Shown here: piece after piece, positions 1-13,300 of the stretch | Layout: each line of letters opens with the position of its first letter | How positions within the stretch are numbered: position 1 is the stretch's first letter | Source: Penelope pileata | Lineage: Eukaryota > Chordata > Aves > Galliformes > Cracidae | Direction: 5' to 3' | DNA: 64,000 nucleotides | Assembly: GCA_013396635.1 (NCBI GenBank) | Contig: WBMW01005087.1 | Span: forward strand, 248,001 to 312,000 | Position numbers and translations under genes: made by a program | The notes under the pieces: generated by a model | Databases searched by the model: none | Told to the model about the DNA's origin: nothing | Seen by the model: the letters and a program-made list of their open reading frames with translations, nothing else

Positions 1-1233
1 TAGCATTATTCCTTTTTAGACTACATTGTAGTGACTTTGCAGTAGACATCAGTAATGAACGTTTGAACCTTTAAGCGTGGGCTCAGTAGATATTGTAAAT
101 TTTCTTCCCATCATGACAACACTCCCACTGCCCAGCTCTTACCAGTTTCTGTTTCACTAACCTCTTTGTGAACCAGCAAGTCCATATAAGAGGGACAGGA
201 AAGATTGCTTTTAAATGTCTTTACTCCTAGTCCTGGAAAACTTTTGCCTATTTAAAAATCTGACATGAAGTTATTCACATGCATACATGAAATGCAATCA
301 CCTCTATCTAGGAATCCACTAGATACTTATCAATACACAGGAGCATTATGATGCTAATTATGATGCTATTGCTAATTCTTAACAATAGTGGGTAGTAGTG
401 AAGAATGGAGCTGTAGTTAGTAGATATTAGGAGAAGATTAATCCTTTGATTGCTAAAACTTAGAGTGATCCAGACCTGAGTTTTCTTCATATCTTTGTTT
501 TGTTTTGTTTGCACATAATTCAGTAAAAAGATACCTGCAAGATTTAAAGGTGACTTAGAAATAATTTGAGGTGGTTTTGTCTAGAGTTTAACGTACATCT
601 ATCTCTGGAAACTAATGAAGTTCAAACTGAACTAAAAGGAGCAGCAAACAGTAGTGGCGAACTTGAAGGAAAAACATCTCTTGAGTACCGAAAAATACCT
701 CAGTTACCATTTTCTTTGTTCCTTCGCGATTTGTGACTGAATGTTTACATCCCACCTCTCTAAAACAGTAACTCCGTTTCTCTCCTGTCTACCTGTGGTT
801 CCCACCGTTCTACTCAGGACCTCAGATCTCTTCTAATCCTCATTGCATTTCTCTTCTCTCCCCCTGTATCTTCAGTTACCAACAACTTCCCAGCTCCCCC
901 GAGTTTTCCAACAAGTCCAATCAAGAGGCAGCATGACACGTGGCCAGTCTGCAGGCCAAACAACACAGACCCTTACCTCTCAAGGAATCATTAATCTGGG
1001 TCTTTCTCCATTGCTCAGCTGCTGTCTTTTTCACAAACAAGCAGGAACTGGGACTTGTCTTCCTCCATCAACCTCTTTGAAGTTGATAAAATGGTTCAAA
1101 AAATAGGCAGAGAGACCATAATCACAAGTCATTCGCTTGAGAAATCAAGCTTAAAATGAGACTTCCTTTATGATAATAAATCTGATGGGCATATCACACA
1201 GGTGTCTTTTTTGTATATTTTGTTATTTAACAG
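1..1233 (+). other. GYS2 intron (3' part), no other feature
   Basis: Sequence upstream of the first visible GYS2 exon, ending in a normal pyrimidine tract and AG. Short open frames here show no family resemblance. The preceding exons lie left of the window. Confidence 0.85.
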
Positions 1234-1378
1234 TTTGACATTGACAAGGAAGCAGGAGAGAGACAGATTTACCATCGATATTGTATGGAACGGGCATCTG
1301 TACATTGTGCCCACGTGTTCACCACAGTCTCGCAGATAACAGCTATTGAAGCAGAACACATGCTTAAAAGAAATCCCG
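1234..1378 (+). CDS. GYS2: GYS2 coding exon (probably exon 5)
   Basis: Preceded by ttatttaacag and followed by gtaaga. Encodes FDIDKEAGERQIYHRYCMER through ITAIEAEHMLKRNP and ends one base into the next codon. It is a very conserved part of the N-terminal Rossmann half of glycogen synthase. Confidence 0.95.
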
Positions 1379-4300
1379 GTAAGACTTGAATTCTTTTCTT
1401 CTTATATTTCCTCTCAGTACCTACATTTTCTCAGACTGAATGAAAATAATAGACATACAAATTTGAAGAGCAAGGTACACGTGCATAGGTATGTGTGGCT
1501 ACACTACAGAGAATAAGTGATTTTCAAAAGAAACGTGCAGACAATATCACTGGAAACACATTCCAGTAGCATATGTAGTCTGGAAAAAAACAATTTCAGC
1601 ACCGTTCAATAACTACATTCCGTACCATTTCAGGGAGCATTAGTTTACCTCCATGGATGTTTGACTTTCTTTGCAGGAATAGCTAAGCTTCTGGAGTTTT
1701 ATCTACAGTAGCAGACGTATATTACCATCATCTTCCAGTGATGGTAATATATTCTGGTCAATTGAAGAAAATAGAAGCTGGAGCCTTTGTAATCAATTTC
1801 ACCAGATTTTACTGAGTATAAGATTTGTTGCTTTTCTAGTAAAGAGTGATATGCTCTTGTAGAAATGTAACAAAAGGTTTCATATGTGAAATGATGTTAG
1901 ATGTGTTTTACTTTCTACTGACTGTGCTATTTCTCTTTGCTTAATATTGAAAGAGATGAGAAGACTAAAACAAACCATAAATCAATACAACTCATTTCTG
2001 TGTATATCTCACAGCGAGGAGCAGTGTGGTTGTGGTCATCATGATCTTAGGACTTAACAGTAATAAGTTCCACAGATGGATATAATATATTTCACTAGAA
2101 CAATCAGTAGACTTTAAAAAAATAGTGATGTATATGCCTAAAAGTTTGTCTGATTTTCCCCTTTGTATTGGTCTCATAAAATATGTAATTTATCAGAAAC
2201 CTTGTCATATTCCATGCATGGAGTTTGAGTAAGGTAATGAACCCAGTTTGATGTGTCATTAAAATCCTGTTTAAATCAGCACAATGCTTTAGAAGGGTAA
2301 GCCACAATACTCCATCCATAGGTATGCATCATGGGGGAAAAAGTACAAAGTAATTTTGAGACTATTTAGCAGATGTGCTCATGTCTTAGTTGATTAAGTA
2401 TAGCAGTTCTCAAAGGACTTTGGGTTTTTGTTGTTTTGTTTTTAATTTACTTATTCTTCATAGATTTATTTCAGTGATAATTATAGGTCTGGAACCGCCA
2501 TCCCTGTTAACTTCAATGCCTCAAGCCGCATCACAATTTATGGATTAGGTTGAAAGGGAAGTTATCCATTGGATCCTTTGCTTCATTGCTACTGACTGAC
2601 AATAATGTAATGAAATTAAAAGACTTTTCCTTTTTATTTTAAACACGGCAGCAACATCCTGAAAGTAATTTGAGTATCATATAACCTGGGATCTCTCTGA
2701 AAGGTCTTGATTTTTTTGCCAAGGGAAGAGAATTTGACCTCTATACATTAAAATTTTGAAGCTGTTTTATATTAGAATGAGGCTTCTCCCCACAACAGCT
2801 TCTCTTGAAAATCATAGTTTATACTTGGGGATTTTAGGAGATTGAAATAAGTCTGAATCCAGTTTCATTTAGGAGAGGAACTCTGCAGACTGATCACAAA
2901 TAGAACTTCAGGTGAAGATGAAGGGAATTCCGTGCAAAGAGCTTTTTTTGGTTTATTCTTGAAATGTTGAAGAAACTAAGTAAACATATTTAATGTTTGG
3001 GTTAAAAATTGTTGACAAATATCATGCTTCATGTTGATAGAGCTAGAAAGAAATTCCATGGGAATTGGTGCCACAAATCCTACGGGGATTTGTGGAAAAT
3101 ATGTTCTGATGGGAGTAATTATTTCATAGTTACTTAGAATCAATGTGTAGGAGTCTATTCTCACACTATTTATTCTCTCTGAAGTTGTGAAATCAACATA
3201 GACATTGGCTGTTCAGAAAGGTCAGCAATCCCTCAGTAGATCATTAAGCTTGAGTTCTGCAAATGAATGTGAACAGTGATTTTTTTAAAGGTAAATCCAT
3301 GAATACTTTGAAAAACAAACTATTAAAAGGAGAATGCAGAAATGGCACAAAATGGTGTTAATTAACTTTTATCTGCATTTGAATTTATTGAGAGGTAAAC
3401 TTCATAACAAAATTGTTAACTGAAAACAACTGAGGAAATGTGATAACTACAACAGTCTCTGCTACTTCTCATTCACATTAAACTGGTATTATAATTTAAA
3501 TTGCAAGCATCATCACTTAGAAAAGCCCCTTAAAATTCAGTAGGAATTACTGTATAGAGAGCATAAGGACAAAGGGCAGTTTGCCATCTTGTTATATAAA
3601 GTGTATGATCTAAACCTGGCAGAATGAGTGCTTGCATCAGACTGATTTCACATGCTACAGTCGTGCTTCATTCTTAGAAGTACTAAATTTGTTCAATAAT
3701 TTAGCAAATTATTTGTTGAAAGCTTGGGTGTCTAATGTTGAACCCGTTCTCTTTGATGAATCATGCAAGATTCTGTCAGTGATCTTAAGTTATATTCTCA
3801 TGATTTGAAAACTGATATTGTGGGATTTCAGTTACGAAACATTTTTCATTAGCAGTAGAGAAGACTTTGAATCAAAATTCCAAGAGACTTAGGTATCAGT
3901 TAAGATCTAGACCTAGATTTTCTAGCTGTATGTATTTGATCAATGCCATAGAAGTAAACTGAAAAAGTGTGAGTCAACCCTGAACCTCTTCAAATTGTCA
4001 ACAGAAAATATCATCCTGTGTTATTATTGCCTAAATCAATGCCGATTGCTTTCCTGTGAATACAGAAATCAAATAATTCTGATTTGACCTGTTTGGGATG
4101 AATTTAAAACAGAATTTTCATCAATTCATTAAACAAAACAAAAGATAGGAACAAATCCCTTTCATCACTTTTTCACAGATTGAAGATACTATTGTATGTT
4201 GAGCAGAAATAGTGAACTGGCTACTTTGGGAAACCATGTTTGTTTTGTACCTCAAAGACTTATGTAAAAGGCAAATTGAGCACCGTTCCTGATGAAAGAG

Positions 4301-7300
4301 TAAATGGAGCTGCATTTGAATCAAAGAACATGGGACTGCTCAAAATACAGCCTGCTGCTGATGAGTGAGAATGTCTAAAACTCCCTCATTAATAAATACC
4401 AGCAAGTGGATAGAAAATGTCCAGAAATACCAGTCAAAGATTCTTACTTTATTGGGAAGAAAGTGGTTGCAGTGTCAAAGCTAAGTCCTATATGAACCAG
4501 TTCTCCCATGCTGAACAAGTAGTAGGTCAGAGGAAGGAGAAGATTTACTGTTGATTAAGAGAAATGGAGGATATTTCTGCTCTGTTGACCCCAGGCATAT
4601 CAGGCCAAGGTGGGCTTTGTTCAGAGTAGCTCCTCTTAGTCCTCTGGTTATGGGCAGCAGAAGATGAAAAGACTGAAGTTTTCTTAGGCCCACCAAAACT
4701 CTCCTTTCTTGTCACTCAGAATCAGATCTCAGGAGCTTAAGAAGAAAATATTTCTGATAAATGCTGGCCTTTAGTTCAAAATGTTCTATTTCAAGAGAGA
4801 ACCATTGAAATTTTTTTATTTTTTTATGGTTACTAATATAGGCTGTGTTTTTACCTACTGCCTTTTGACCTAAGTAGTCCTAAAACACTTAGTAACGTAC
4901 AGAGTCATCAGAGATCACTTTCCTGGCAGAGAAATAAGAATACTACCAAAGTAGACTGTGAATTTCATTTGCATGAATGATATTTTCCTGAAGGTCCTTT
5001 GGATGATGCATATAACTTAAAAAATGACTACAATTAGTGGCTGTGGTTACTATGCTCCTGATGACACTTGAAATCAACACCATTTCATCCTCTAATAACT
5101 AGAGTTTCTTTCCTCTGAAGATTCTTTGCATTTTAAGAATATCTGGTATCATAAATCAGTGTTCACTTACAGAAGTCAGCTGTGTTACTGTGAAACGTAT
5201 CTGCTGTGGAACTGCCCATCACCTTTCTTTTCTATACATAGCTTTCATAAACTAACTCAAAGGAAAGAAAATGGCATTCTTTACTTTAGCTAGGCTTAAG
5301 GCAAACATTTAAATAACTGCTATGCTTTACCAGAAAGGTGAAGGTTGACTAAATTTCAGTATTTGTTGGAACAAGCTGCGTCTATCCATAATTCCACCTT
5401 GTAAGGTACTGGAAATGAACAAACTTTTTATTGTCAGATGTTTTGGAATCTGAGAAGAGCTACCACAGAAGTGTAAAATACAGAGTTCTGTGGCTATTTG
5501 CAGGAGAAATCTGACATCATATTGAAAGGTTATCCCTTCAAAAAGATTTCTTATATTCTCTCTTTTCTGCTAAATCCTCAGAAGTCTGGATAGAACAGAC
5601 CTCTGTTATGCTGTCCAGTGAATAAGTGCATAGTACAGCACAGTTTCTGTTTTCAAGAGCTTTCGATCAATAGTAATAAAGCAAGCAACAGTGATAACAG
5701 GACTAAAGAGTTAAAGTTCATATTGCACAAAAAATGTCTAAGTGACATCATAAATTCAGTTCTGATAGGAAAAAAAGGACCCTTCTATCCAGCAAGGTCT
5801 GCGTTAATGTTGAGTACAGGTCAAAATGATACAAAGCCGTTTCAATGATGTAGAGAGTGGAATACAACATGTAATAGCTTTGTGGAGAAAACTGGTGGAA
5901 ACTGTTGTATTAGGCAGTGCTGTTCTCTAGCCATGAGTGATGAGAGTAAATTAGCTGTTCACATATTGATGCTGAAAGACACACTGATTCTTTCCTTAAC
6001 AATTTCTCTGACTCTGAAGATGTCTACCTCTGCATTTTCTCTGCTTTTCCAGATGTTGTCACTCCAAATGGCTTGAACATTAAGAAATTTTCAGCAATGC
6101 ATGAGTTTCAGAATTTGCATTCCATGTACAAGGCTAGGATCCAAGAGTTCATTCGAGGTCATTTCTATGGGTATGCTTTTACTTTTCAAAGTTCAGCAAT
6201 GATTGTCCAACACTACTTAAAGCAAAAAAGAAACCAGAAAGACTAACAAATACTTCATAAAGGAGGTGAAATATTACCAACTTAGTCAAATATCTGTCTG
6301 GGATTTCTCAAACAGAAGCTAAAGGAATTTTAGACACCAGCTCTAACTCCACTTAACAGCTTGTGGGAAGGCAGAAAGTCTTGTTTTTTTCATTATTTAC
6401 CCAAGATGGAGTTTATCAGATAATCACCTTAATGTAAAGAAAACCCTTTCTTTCCGTATTTTCTTGGGACAATGATTTTCTCCAGAATAGGAAACTGTTG
6501 TGCTTTTTGTGTGATTACATTTTGAAAAACACTTTGTGCTTGTCTATTTGTTTGCTTGGTTTCAGCCATCTTGACTTCAATCTTGAAAATACCCTGTTTT
6601 TCTTCATTGCTGGGAGATATGAGTTTTCCAACAAAGGAGCTGATATGTTTCTAGAAGCCTTATCAAGATTAAACTTTTTGCTGAGGGTAAGGAAGCTTCT
6701 GGAAATGTAGAAAATGTAGATGTTAAACTTACCATAGTGTAGAAGTGACATGCAATAATTTCTATTCCCTGCTCTGGTTTACAGGAAAATAATTATGGAT
6801 ATTTGGAGTTTTCTTAAAGCTCTCTCCCTGAATCATCAAAGCATACAATGTCTGGTTGCTTAAAAATAATTAATTACATAGTTCAAGAAGATAATCTGTG
6901 GCTACTGCCCTTGTTTGTAAATAAAAATTCTAAAAATATGATTCAAGAACTTACTCTGAAGAAGTACATATCAAAAGGCAAATGAAGAATAATCCTGTAA
7001 TTATACAAAAAAAAATTATTCTAATCACTTAATTCATTAGGACTTGACCTTGATATTTTTTTTAAATACTATTATCATGTTGGATGGGAATCTTGCATTA
7101 AAATTCAGAATATGACAGCAGCCTGATGAATGAACACAGGAAGGCCAGTTGTCCTTCCATACTTGAATGAAGAAAAGCCGTAGACCTTGTCAGAGGTTGG
7201 GCACTAAAACAGGCTCACAAGGGCAGTGGTCATGGCACCAAGCCTGCTGGAGTTCCAGGAGCGTTTGGACAGCTCTCTGAGACATAGAGTTTGAATTTTG

Positions 7301-10300
7301 GGTGGTCTTCTGTGGAGCTGGGAGTTGGACTGAATGATCCTTGTGGGTTCCTTCCAACTCGTGATTTTCAATGATTCTATGATCAAAGAGCAGAGCATGT
7401 GTCTCCTGCAACTGAATTGAAAATGTCTCCAGATGTGTCACAAAGACTGCACTTAAAAAAAAAAGGCTGATCAGTTTTCAGTCATCCATCAAGGATCAAC
7501 TGACTCTCTTTTGTACTCTATCATGTAAATGATATGGAAAATCTGAATAAAACCTTGGTACCGTATTGTTAGCAGGGCAGACAAAATACTGGTGTTCAAA
7601 GTCCTAAGTATACTTGTTATACTGCCACTTTCTATTAATACACCATTAGAGCCTGTGGATTTCCTAGAAGTCCTTAATCCACTGACTCACACAACAGGTC
7701 ACATATTACAGCTTAAGGATTTCCTCCACAACTTCGCCTGAGTTTTATTATTTGATAATGCTGTATAACATTCATAGAATCCTAGAATGGCTTGAGTTGG
7801 AAGGGACCTTAAAGACCAGTTCCAACCCCTCTGCCATGCGCGGGGTTGCCCCTGCCCAGGACTGCATCCAGCCTGGCCTTGAACTTTTCCAGGGGTGGGA
7901 CATCCACAGCTTCTTTGGGGAACCTGTTCCAGTGCATTAGCTATCTGTTAATGGCATTTACATAGCTGTGAACTGTAAAGGTCACACAATGGTCTTATGT
8001 GATAAAATGGAAAAAATTGCTTGAGCAATGATTACAGAATTCTGTTGTTGTGTCTAATGACTGATACAACACCAATGACAAGCTAGGTTGATGAAAAATC
8101 AAAGGACACTGAGGCTAGTTTTCCAGAGTACTATAGAAGCGTACTGGGGCTTGCTTCTCCCATAAACCGAGGATTGCCTTATGGTGTAGCTTTTCCAACA
8201 TGCATGCCAGCATCTGACTTCATTCAAAAAACACTTGCTCTGTCGTTACCTCAGGAGGGGATTTGGCTGGGAACAGCAGGATACTCATACTGCTTGTGAA
8301 TCTGAGAATGATGGTGCTTCTTAAACAAGTCTCCAGTGGTGTGTCTGAATCTCAGAAATGCACAGCATTGGAGGGAATTAATTTATTGCACACAAAGTCC
8401 TTTTCCTTTCCTACATAAAAACCTGTCTGGTATTTTGAGGATAAAATATTTATGTTATGACAGATTGTTAATAGACACTGATATAATAGCATAATGGACT
8501 TTTGACCTGCCCTGAAGAAAGGGAAGGAAAGAATCTTAAAATCAAAGGTGAATCCTACTATTTTACACTATGCATTTTTCTGTACCTTAATCTGATAGAT
8601 GGCACACTAATGTTTGTCTAATGTTTAGAGTGTAGACAACTCAAAATAATTTAATTTTTACAGCTCTGAGCATTTACTCTTAGCTTTTCTTTAAAGGATT
8701 GCTGACAGGAGTACAGTTTAATTCTGCTCTGTGCGAGGAGTTTCCCAGGGACCTGATTTTCTGAACCTTGTTAGTGCACAGTAGAGGCCAGCAAGTGAAG
8801 CCATCTATAACCAAAGGGTCAGATTTTATATCACATGCTTTTTGCCTTTGGAGCAGCTAGATGGGAGAGATGAGCAAGAAGTTACTTGCAGTTTTTTGTG
8901 TGTCTGGCAGATGCTGTGTTAGCAGTTCAGGTAGACAGTGGTTGCTGATAATACCTCTTTTAGAATATACATCTGGGGCATTATTACTGCAGAAGATATT
9001 TCTTCATGCTATATGGAATCCTTTGCCACGTGCCTGGGCACACTCCATCTAGTAAACTAATTTCTCACACCTTTGAGCCAACCAAGTTTGTGTCACCTGA
9101 GAAAATCTGTGTACAATTTTTAATTTTTTGCTGTTTATATTCATATCCTAAGCCATGGTTATATATGAAAAGCCAGGATGATCCATATTGACCAAACTGG
9201 AATTGGACAATCGACATCTGTTTATCCTATATTTCTGACTTGACAAAAACTTCATAGCTAAAGGGAGAGGAGTAAGATAAAAACCTTCCTTGATAACTAA
9301 TCAAAATGTGCTGGGTTTTGCTGTGACTATTTCTTAGAGTTTAAGTGAGTTTTGATACACTGTGGTGAGATTTTCTCTCCATCTCATGTCCATGCAGGTA
9401 CATAAGAGTGATGTTACAGTTGTTGTGTTCTTCATTATGCCAGCAAAGACAAACAATTTCAATGTGGAAACCCTGAAAGGACAAGCAGTCCGGAAGCAGC
9501 TCTGGTAATTGCCATCCTCACTGGCTTTAATTAAGGAGACATGCAGATGTTTCTGATGAAGAATAATGTTGTTTTTTTTTTTCTTTCTTGTCAGAGACCT
9601 TTTCAGTTTTGCAGTTTTTTATTTTGCACATTTCTGAACAAAAAAGCAAAGCAGGGGCAGAATTCAACCTTCAATTTGAACCTTACTTCCCGTTACCTGC
9701 TGTGCGACTCTGCACAGGAGGAGACGTGAACACATGGTAGAAGTGAAGGGTCAAATTTTTGAAGAAAATTAGTCATGCATTATGAAAAATGAATTTTGTT
9801 AAAAAAACAAAAACAAAAACGGAGTGAAAAATTTCATTTCGCTCAGCATATCTACAGATTAATTTTCTAAGCAGGGAAATGAAAATGTGCATACTATCAG
9901 GTGGCTGGAACAGTTAAATTCTGCTGCAGAAGTAAGGAAGTGGTCTTTAAGGGACTAAAACCCACATGACCTTCCTTCTGCCTTTGCCTGTGTCTCACTC
10001 TGTTTAACCTCCTGATGCCAATTTATGAAATCATTTATTATTTAATAAATATTACAATATTTATAATATTTATATAATATATAATATTATAAAATCATTG
10101 TTTATTATATTTATAAAACTATAGAAATCTAAATGACTCAGTGTTCCGCAGATAAAAGACACCATCTAAGAGAAGGATACTATTTTTTTTGTTATCTTCT
10201 TAACTGCCTCCAGCAGATAATCTATGGCAGAATTTCTGAATTTCAGGAGAAAAGTTGAAACCGTTGATTAACGGATACTAAAACTGCACGGGAGCAGCTA

Positions 10301-13300
10301 CAAAAATAGTTTAAGGATCGTGGAAATTATTTAGCTCTTTCTGTATCTGAAAAAGGAGTCAGATATGAGAAATCTATTTGCTTTCTAAATTATCTCTGGA
10401 GTCATCATATAGCAACTTTTGGGACTTACAGGAAACATTTTACCTGACTATCACTCTGAAAACAAGTGCCACAAAGGTAGAAGTTGGAATTGGTTGTTCA
10501 GCTGTGGCTTTCTAAAACAAATGACACTGAGCTGCCTTCACTGGCAGTAGAGATTGATGGTTCATTCCAGGCTGTGACTAATCCTATACCACTATAGGAA
10601 GAGTCTAAAATGAGTGAAGGGAATCATTCTCTGAAATTGACTGTCACTTTCTGTGGATATGTGGAGGATCTACACAACTAACTAACTGTAGATGGCTAAA
10701 GTGAGGTAACATAGCCAAAGTTTTTAATGAAAACTCCGTATACAGGAATGGGTTGTTCAGGGGGAAATACTGTTGAAGCCTGAAGTGAATTCAATGGGCA
10801 GTGTGTCACTGCTGCCATAGGGCAAGGATCTGGTTCTAAATCAGCTGCAAGAAAATAATGTGAGTGCAGTGAGAATCAGCCATGCTTTCAACAAGCCCTT
10901 TCTGTCTCTGCTGTATTTTTAATATAATGTATGTAATGTTTGAATATAATACAATAGGTACATATTAAATAAATAATATGTGATATATTAGTAACATTTA
11001 AATGAAATGAAATATGGAGTGGTTTTTCCCTGGTATATCTCTACTACATGGTTGTTTCTCTGATATTCAGTGATACAGGCACGGTAGTAACAGTAAAGGT
11101 GATGCTAAAGATGTGAAATCATGTAAAAAATTATGTTTTCTGACACTCTTCCCACTGTGCTCTGTGAAAAGATCCTCTGTGTCCTCATATGCAGCATTGC
11201 CATGATCATCATGTGGAGCTGCTGGAAAAAAACACCTGATCTCAATGTTAAATAATATTAATTGATTTTAAGGATGCCACAGAAGTTAAATGCAAGACAA
11301 ATTTGTCAGTTATCAAGAAACAGATGATGGCTGATACAGAATAAAAATCCCTTCCTTCCTCTGCTTATGAAACAGCAGCCTATCCTATCTGGATTAAGTT
11401 TTGGAGATTGTTCATGGCACACGTCAATGAAAACATAGCCGTGAGTGGGCTAGCTTGCTGGTATTTTGATCAATTTGTTTTGACATTTAGCTGCTTTACA
11501 ACTCATCCAAACGTAATGCATCCACTACTCTATCTTTGTGAGTTGGAAGAGAGCAATTAAAAATAAGTATGTGGATTTTAAGCTTAGTAAAGTTTTGGAT
11601 TTCACTTAACAAGTTTTGTCTTAGCCCAAAGTCTAATTCTTAGAAATTAGAAAAGCAGAAAGAGTCCCATGAAAGTGGGCATTTTAGTCAAATTGAGAAT
11701 GTATTTATTTGCTGTTTTTAGAACAATACTTTCAGCTGTACTTCCAAACTATTTCATCTAGGAACAGGATAATGTAATTGGCTCTTTGCATTTAGAATAT
11801 CTGTTTACTGGAGTTCTCTCTCAACTAAAATATAACACTTCTGGCACAGGTTTTATTATTAGCGTTAAACATGGGCTGACCTTTCCAGAAAGATTTTTGA
11901 TTTCTAAAATAGTTTATGACAATCTACTTGTGAGTCTAACCCTAATTTTAAAAAATCTTTAAATGAGGAAACAGGGCTGAAAGTGAAGGAAGAAGTTTGC
12001 TTTAAAATTGCTTTTTATTTACCTCTTGTATCTTTCATAAGGTCAAGTTAAATTGGAAACCTCTCAGTCTTGATTTTTGTCCAATGTCAATTATTATGTT
12101 TCCCTATTTAAGAGTCTTATAAAGGTTCTCATTTTCATAGCTGAGATGAAGGTGTGGTCTACTGATCAAAGTATTGGAATTAATTGCTAGTGAGTTCTGC
12201 TTCTGGCTTTAGCAATTTGTTTGTCATTGAATGCCGTTCATATCCTCTGTTGCATTGAAATCAATTCTTATGGCTGCTGGTTGGGTAAAAGAATTTGAGA
12301 ATTAGACCTCAGACTACTTCTGCATTCCTGGTTCCACCAGTATACACAGAAGCACAATTTTATTTACAGCAGCAGGAATCTCTTTTATTCTGTCTCTGAA
12401 CTGGATTCTCATGTTTGTACATAGATGTATTTATTTTCCTAGGGACACTGCACAATCTGTGAAAGAAAAGTTTGGAAAGAAACTCTACAATGCCTTGCTA
12501 AAGTGAGTACATAGGTTACCTTGTCCTTGCAGAGCCACATATTCAGCTGGCTTACCCATGGTGATTTTGTGCTTCTACTCTTTGTGTAAGAAGTATTGGG
12601 GTCTACAGGAGGGACATAGGAGAAGGGTATGGGATCCTCTGTGCTGTTTGCAGGTGTGGTGCAATCACAGAAATGATCCCAGGTAAAGTATTAAAAGGTT
12701 TAATGATTGTAAACAAAAGATTTCAACTTACACGATAGCAATCTCCCACCAAGATGACGAACAGCCAGCTCCCACATAGGAGATCCTTTCCCCTCAGTGG
12801 CCGGCTCTTAAATAAGCCCGGGGTAGTCCCACCCTGGGTCCACTCCTCCTGGTCACATGGAGGGGGGGTACAGGTGTTCCTTAGGCCAGCCACCGCCCTT
12901 CACCAGGTGCTCAATCACTAATTCAGGCCATGACCTCATGTTTCCCTTACAACAGGATACTTGTATGATAGGCAAATCACAGAGAAAGAAATTAAAGGTA
13001 CTAGCATCCCACTGTGGCAAGAGACATTGGGGGTGTTTAAGTAATGCTGAGGTTTACTCACTGACAAAAATGAGCCTCTTCAATCAAAAAAGCACCAGAG
13101 AAAATACAAGTTATTGGATTGTTAAGCTATCTTCCAAAAGACTGGTGATGTTGGCTGGAAATGAATCACCCAGAGCTGAGAGGACTGGAACTTAAATAAG
13201 GTGTGACTGAAAAACAGAAAAAAATAATTCCTCCAGTTTTTTTTCAGTAGCTAATTGGAAGAATAGCAAGTTTATGGAAGAATAAAATGTAGGGAGTATA

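Noticed and set aside
12857..13195. 112-codon open frame, repeated at 15694-16032
   Set aside because: It lies in a GYS2 intron across the LTR-like segment. The repeat arises from the local duplication, and the translation resembles no protein I know.
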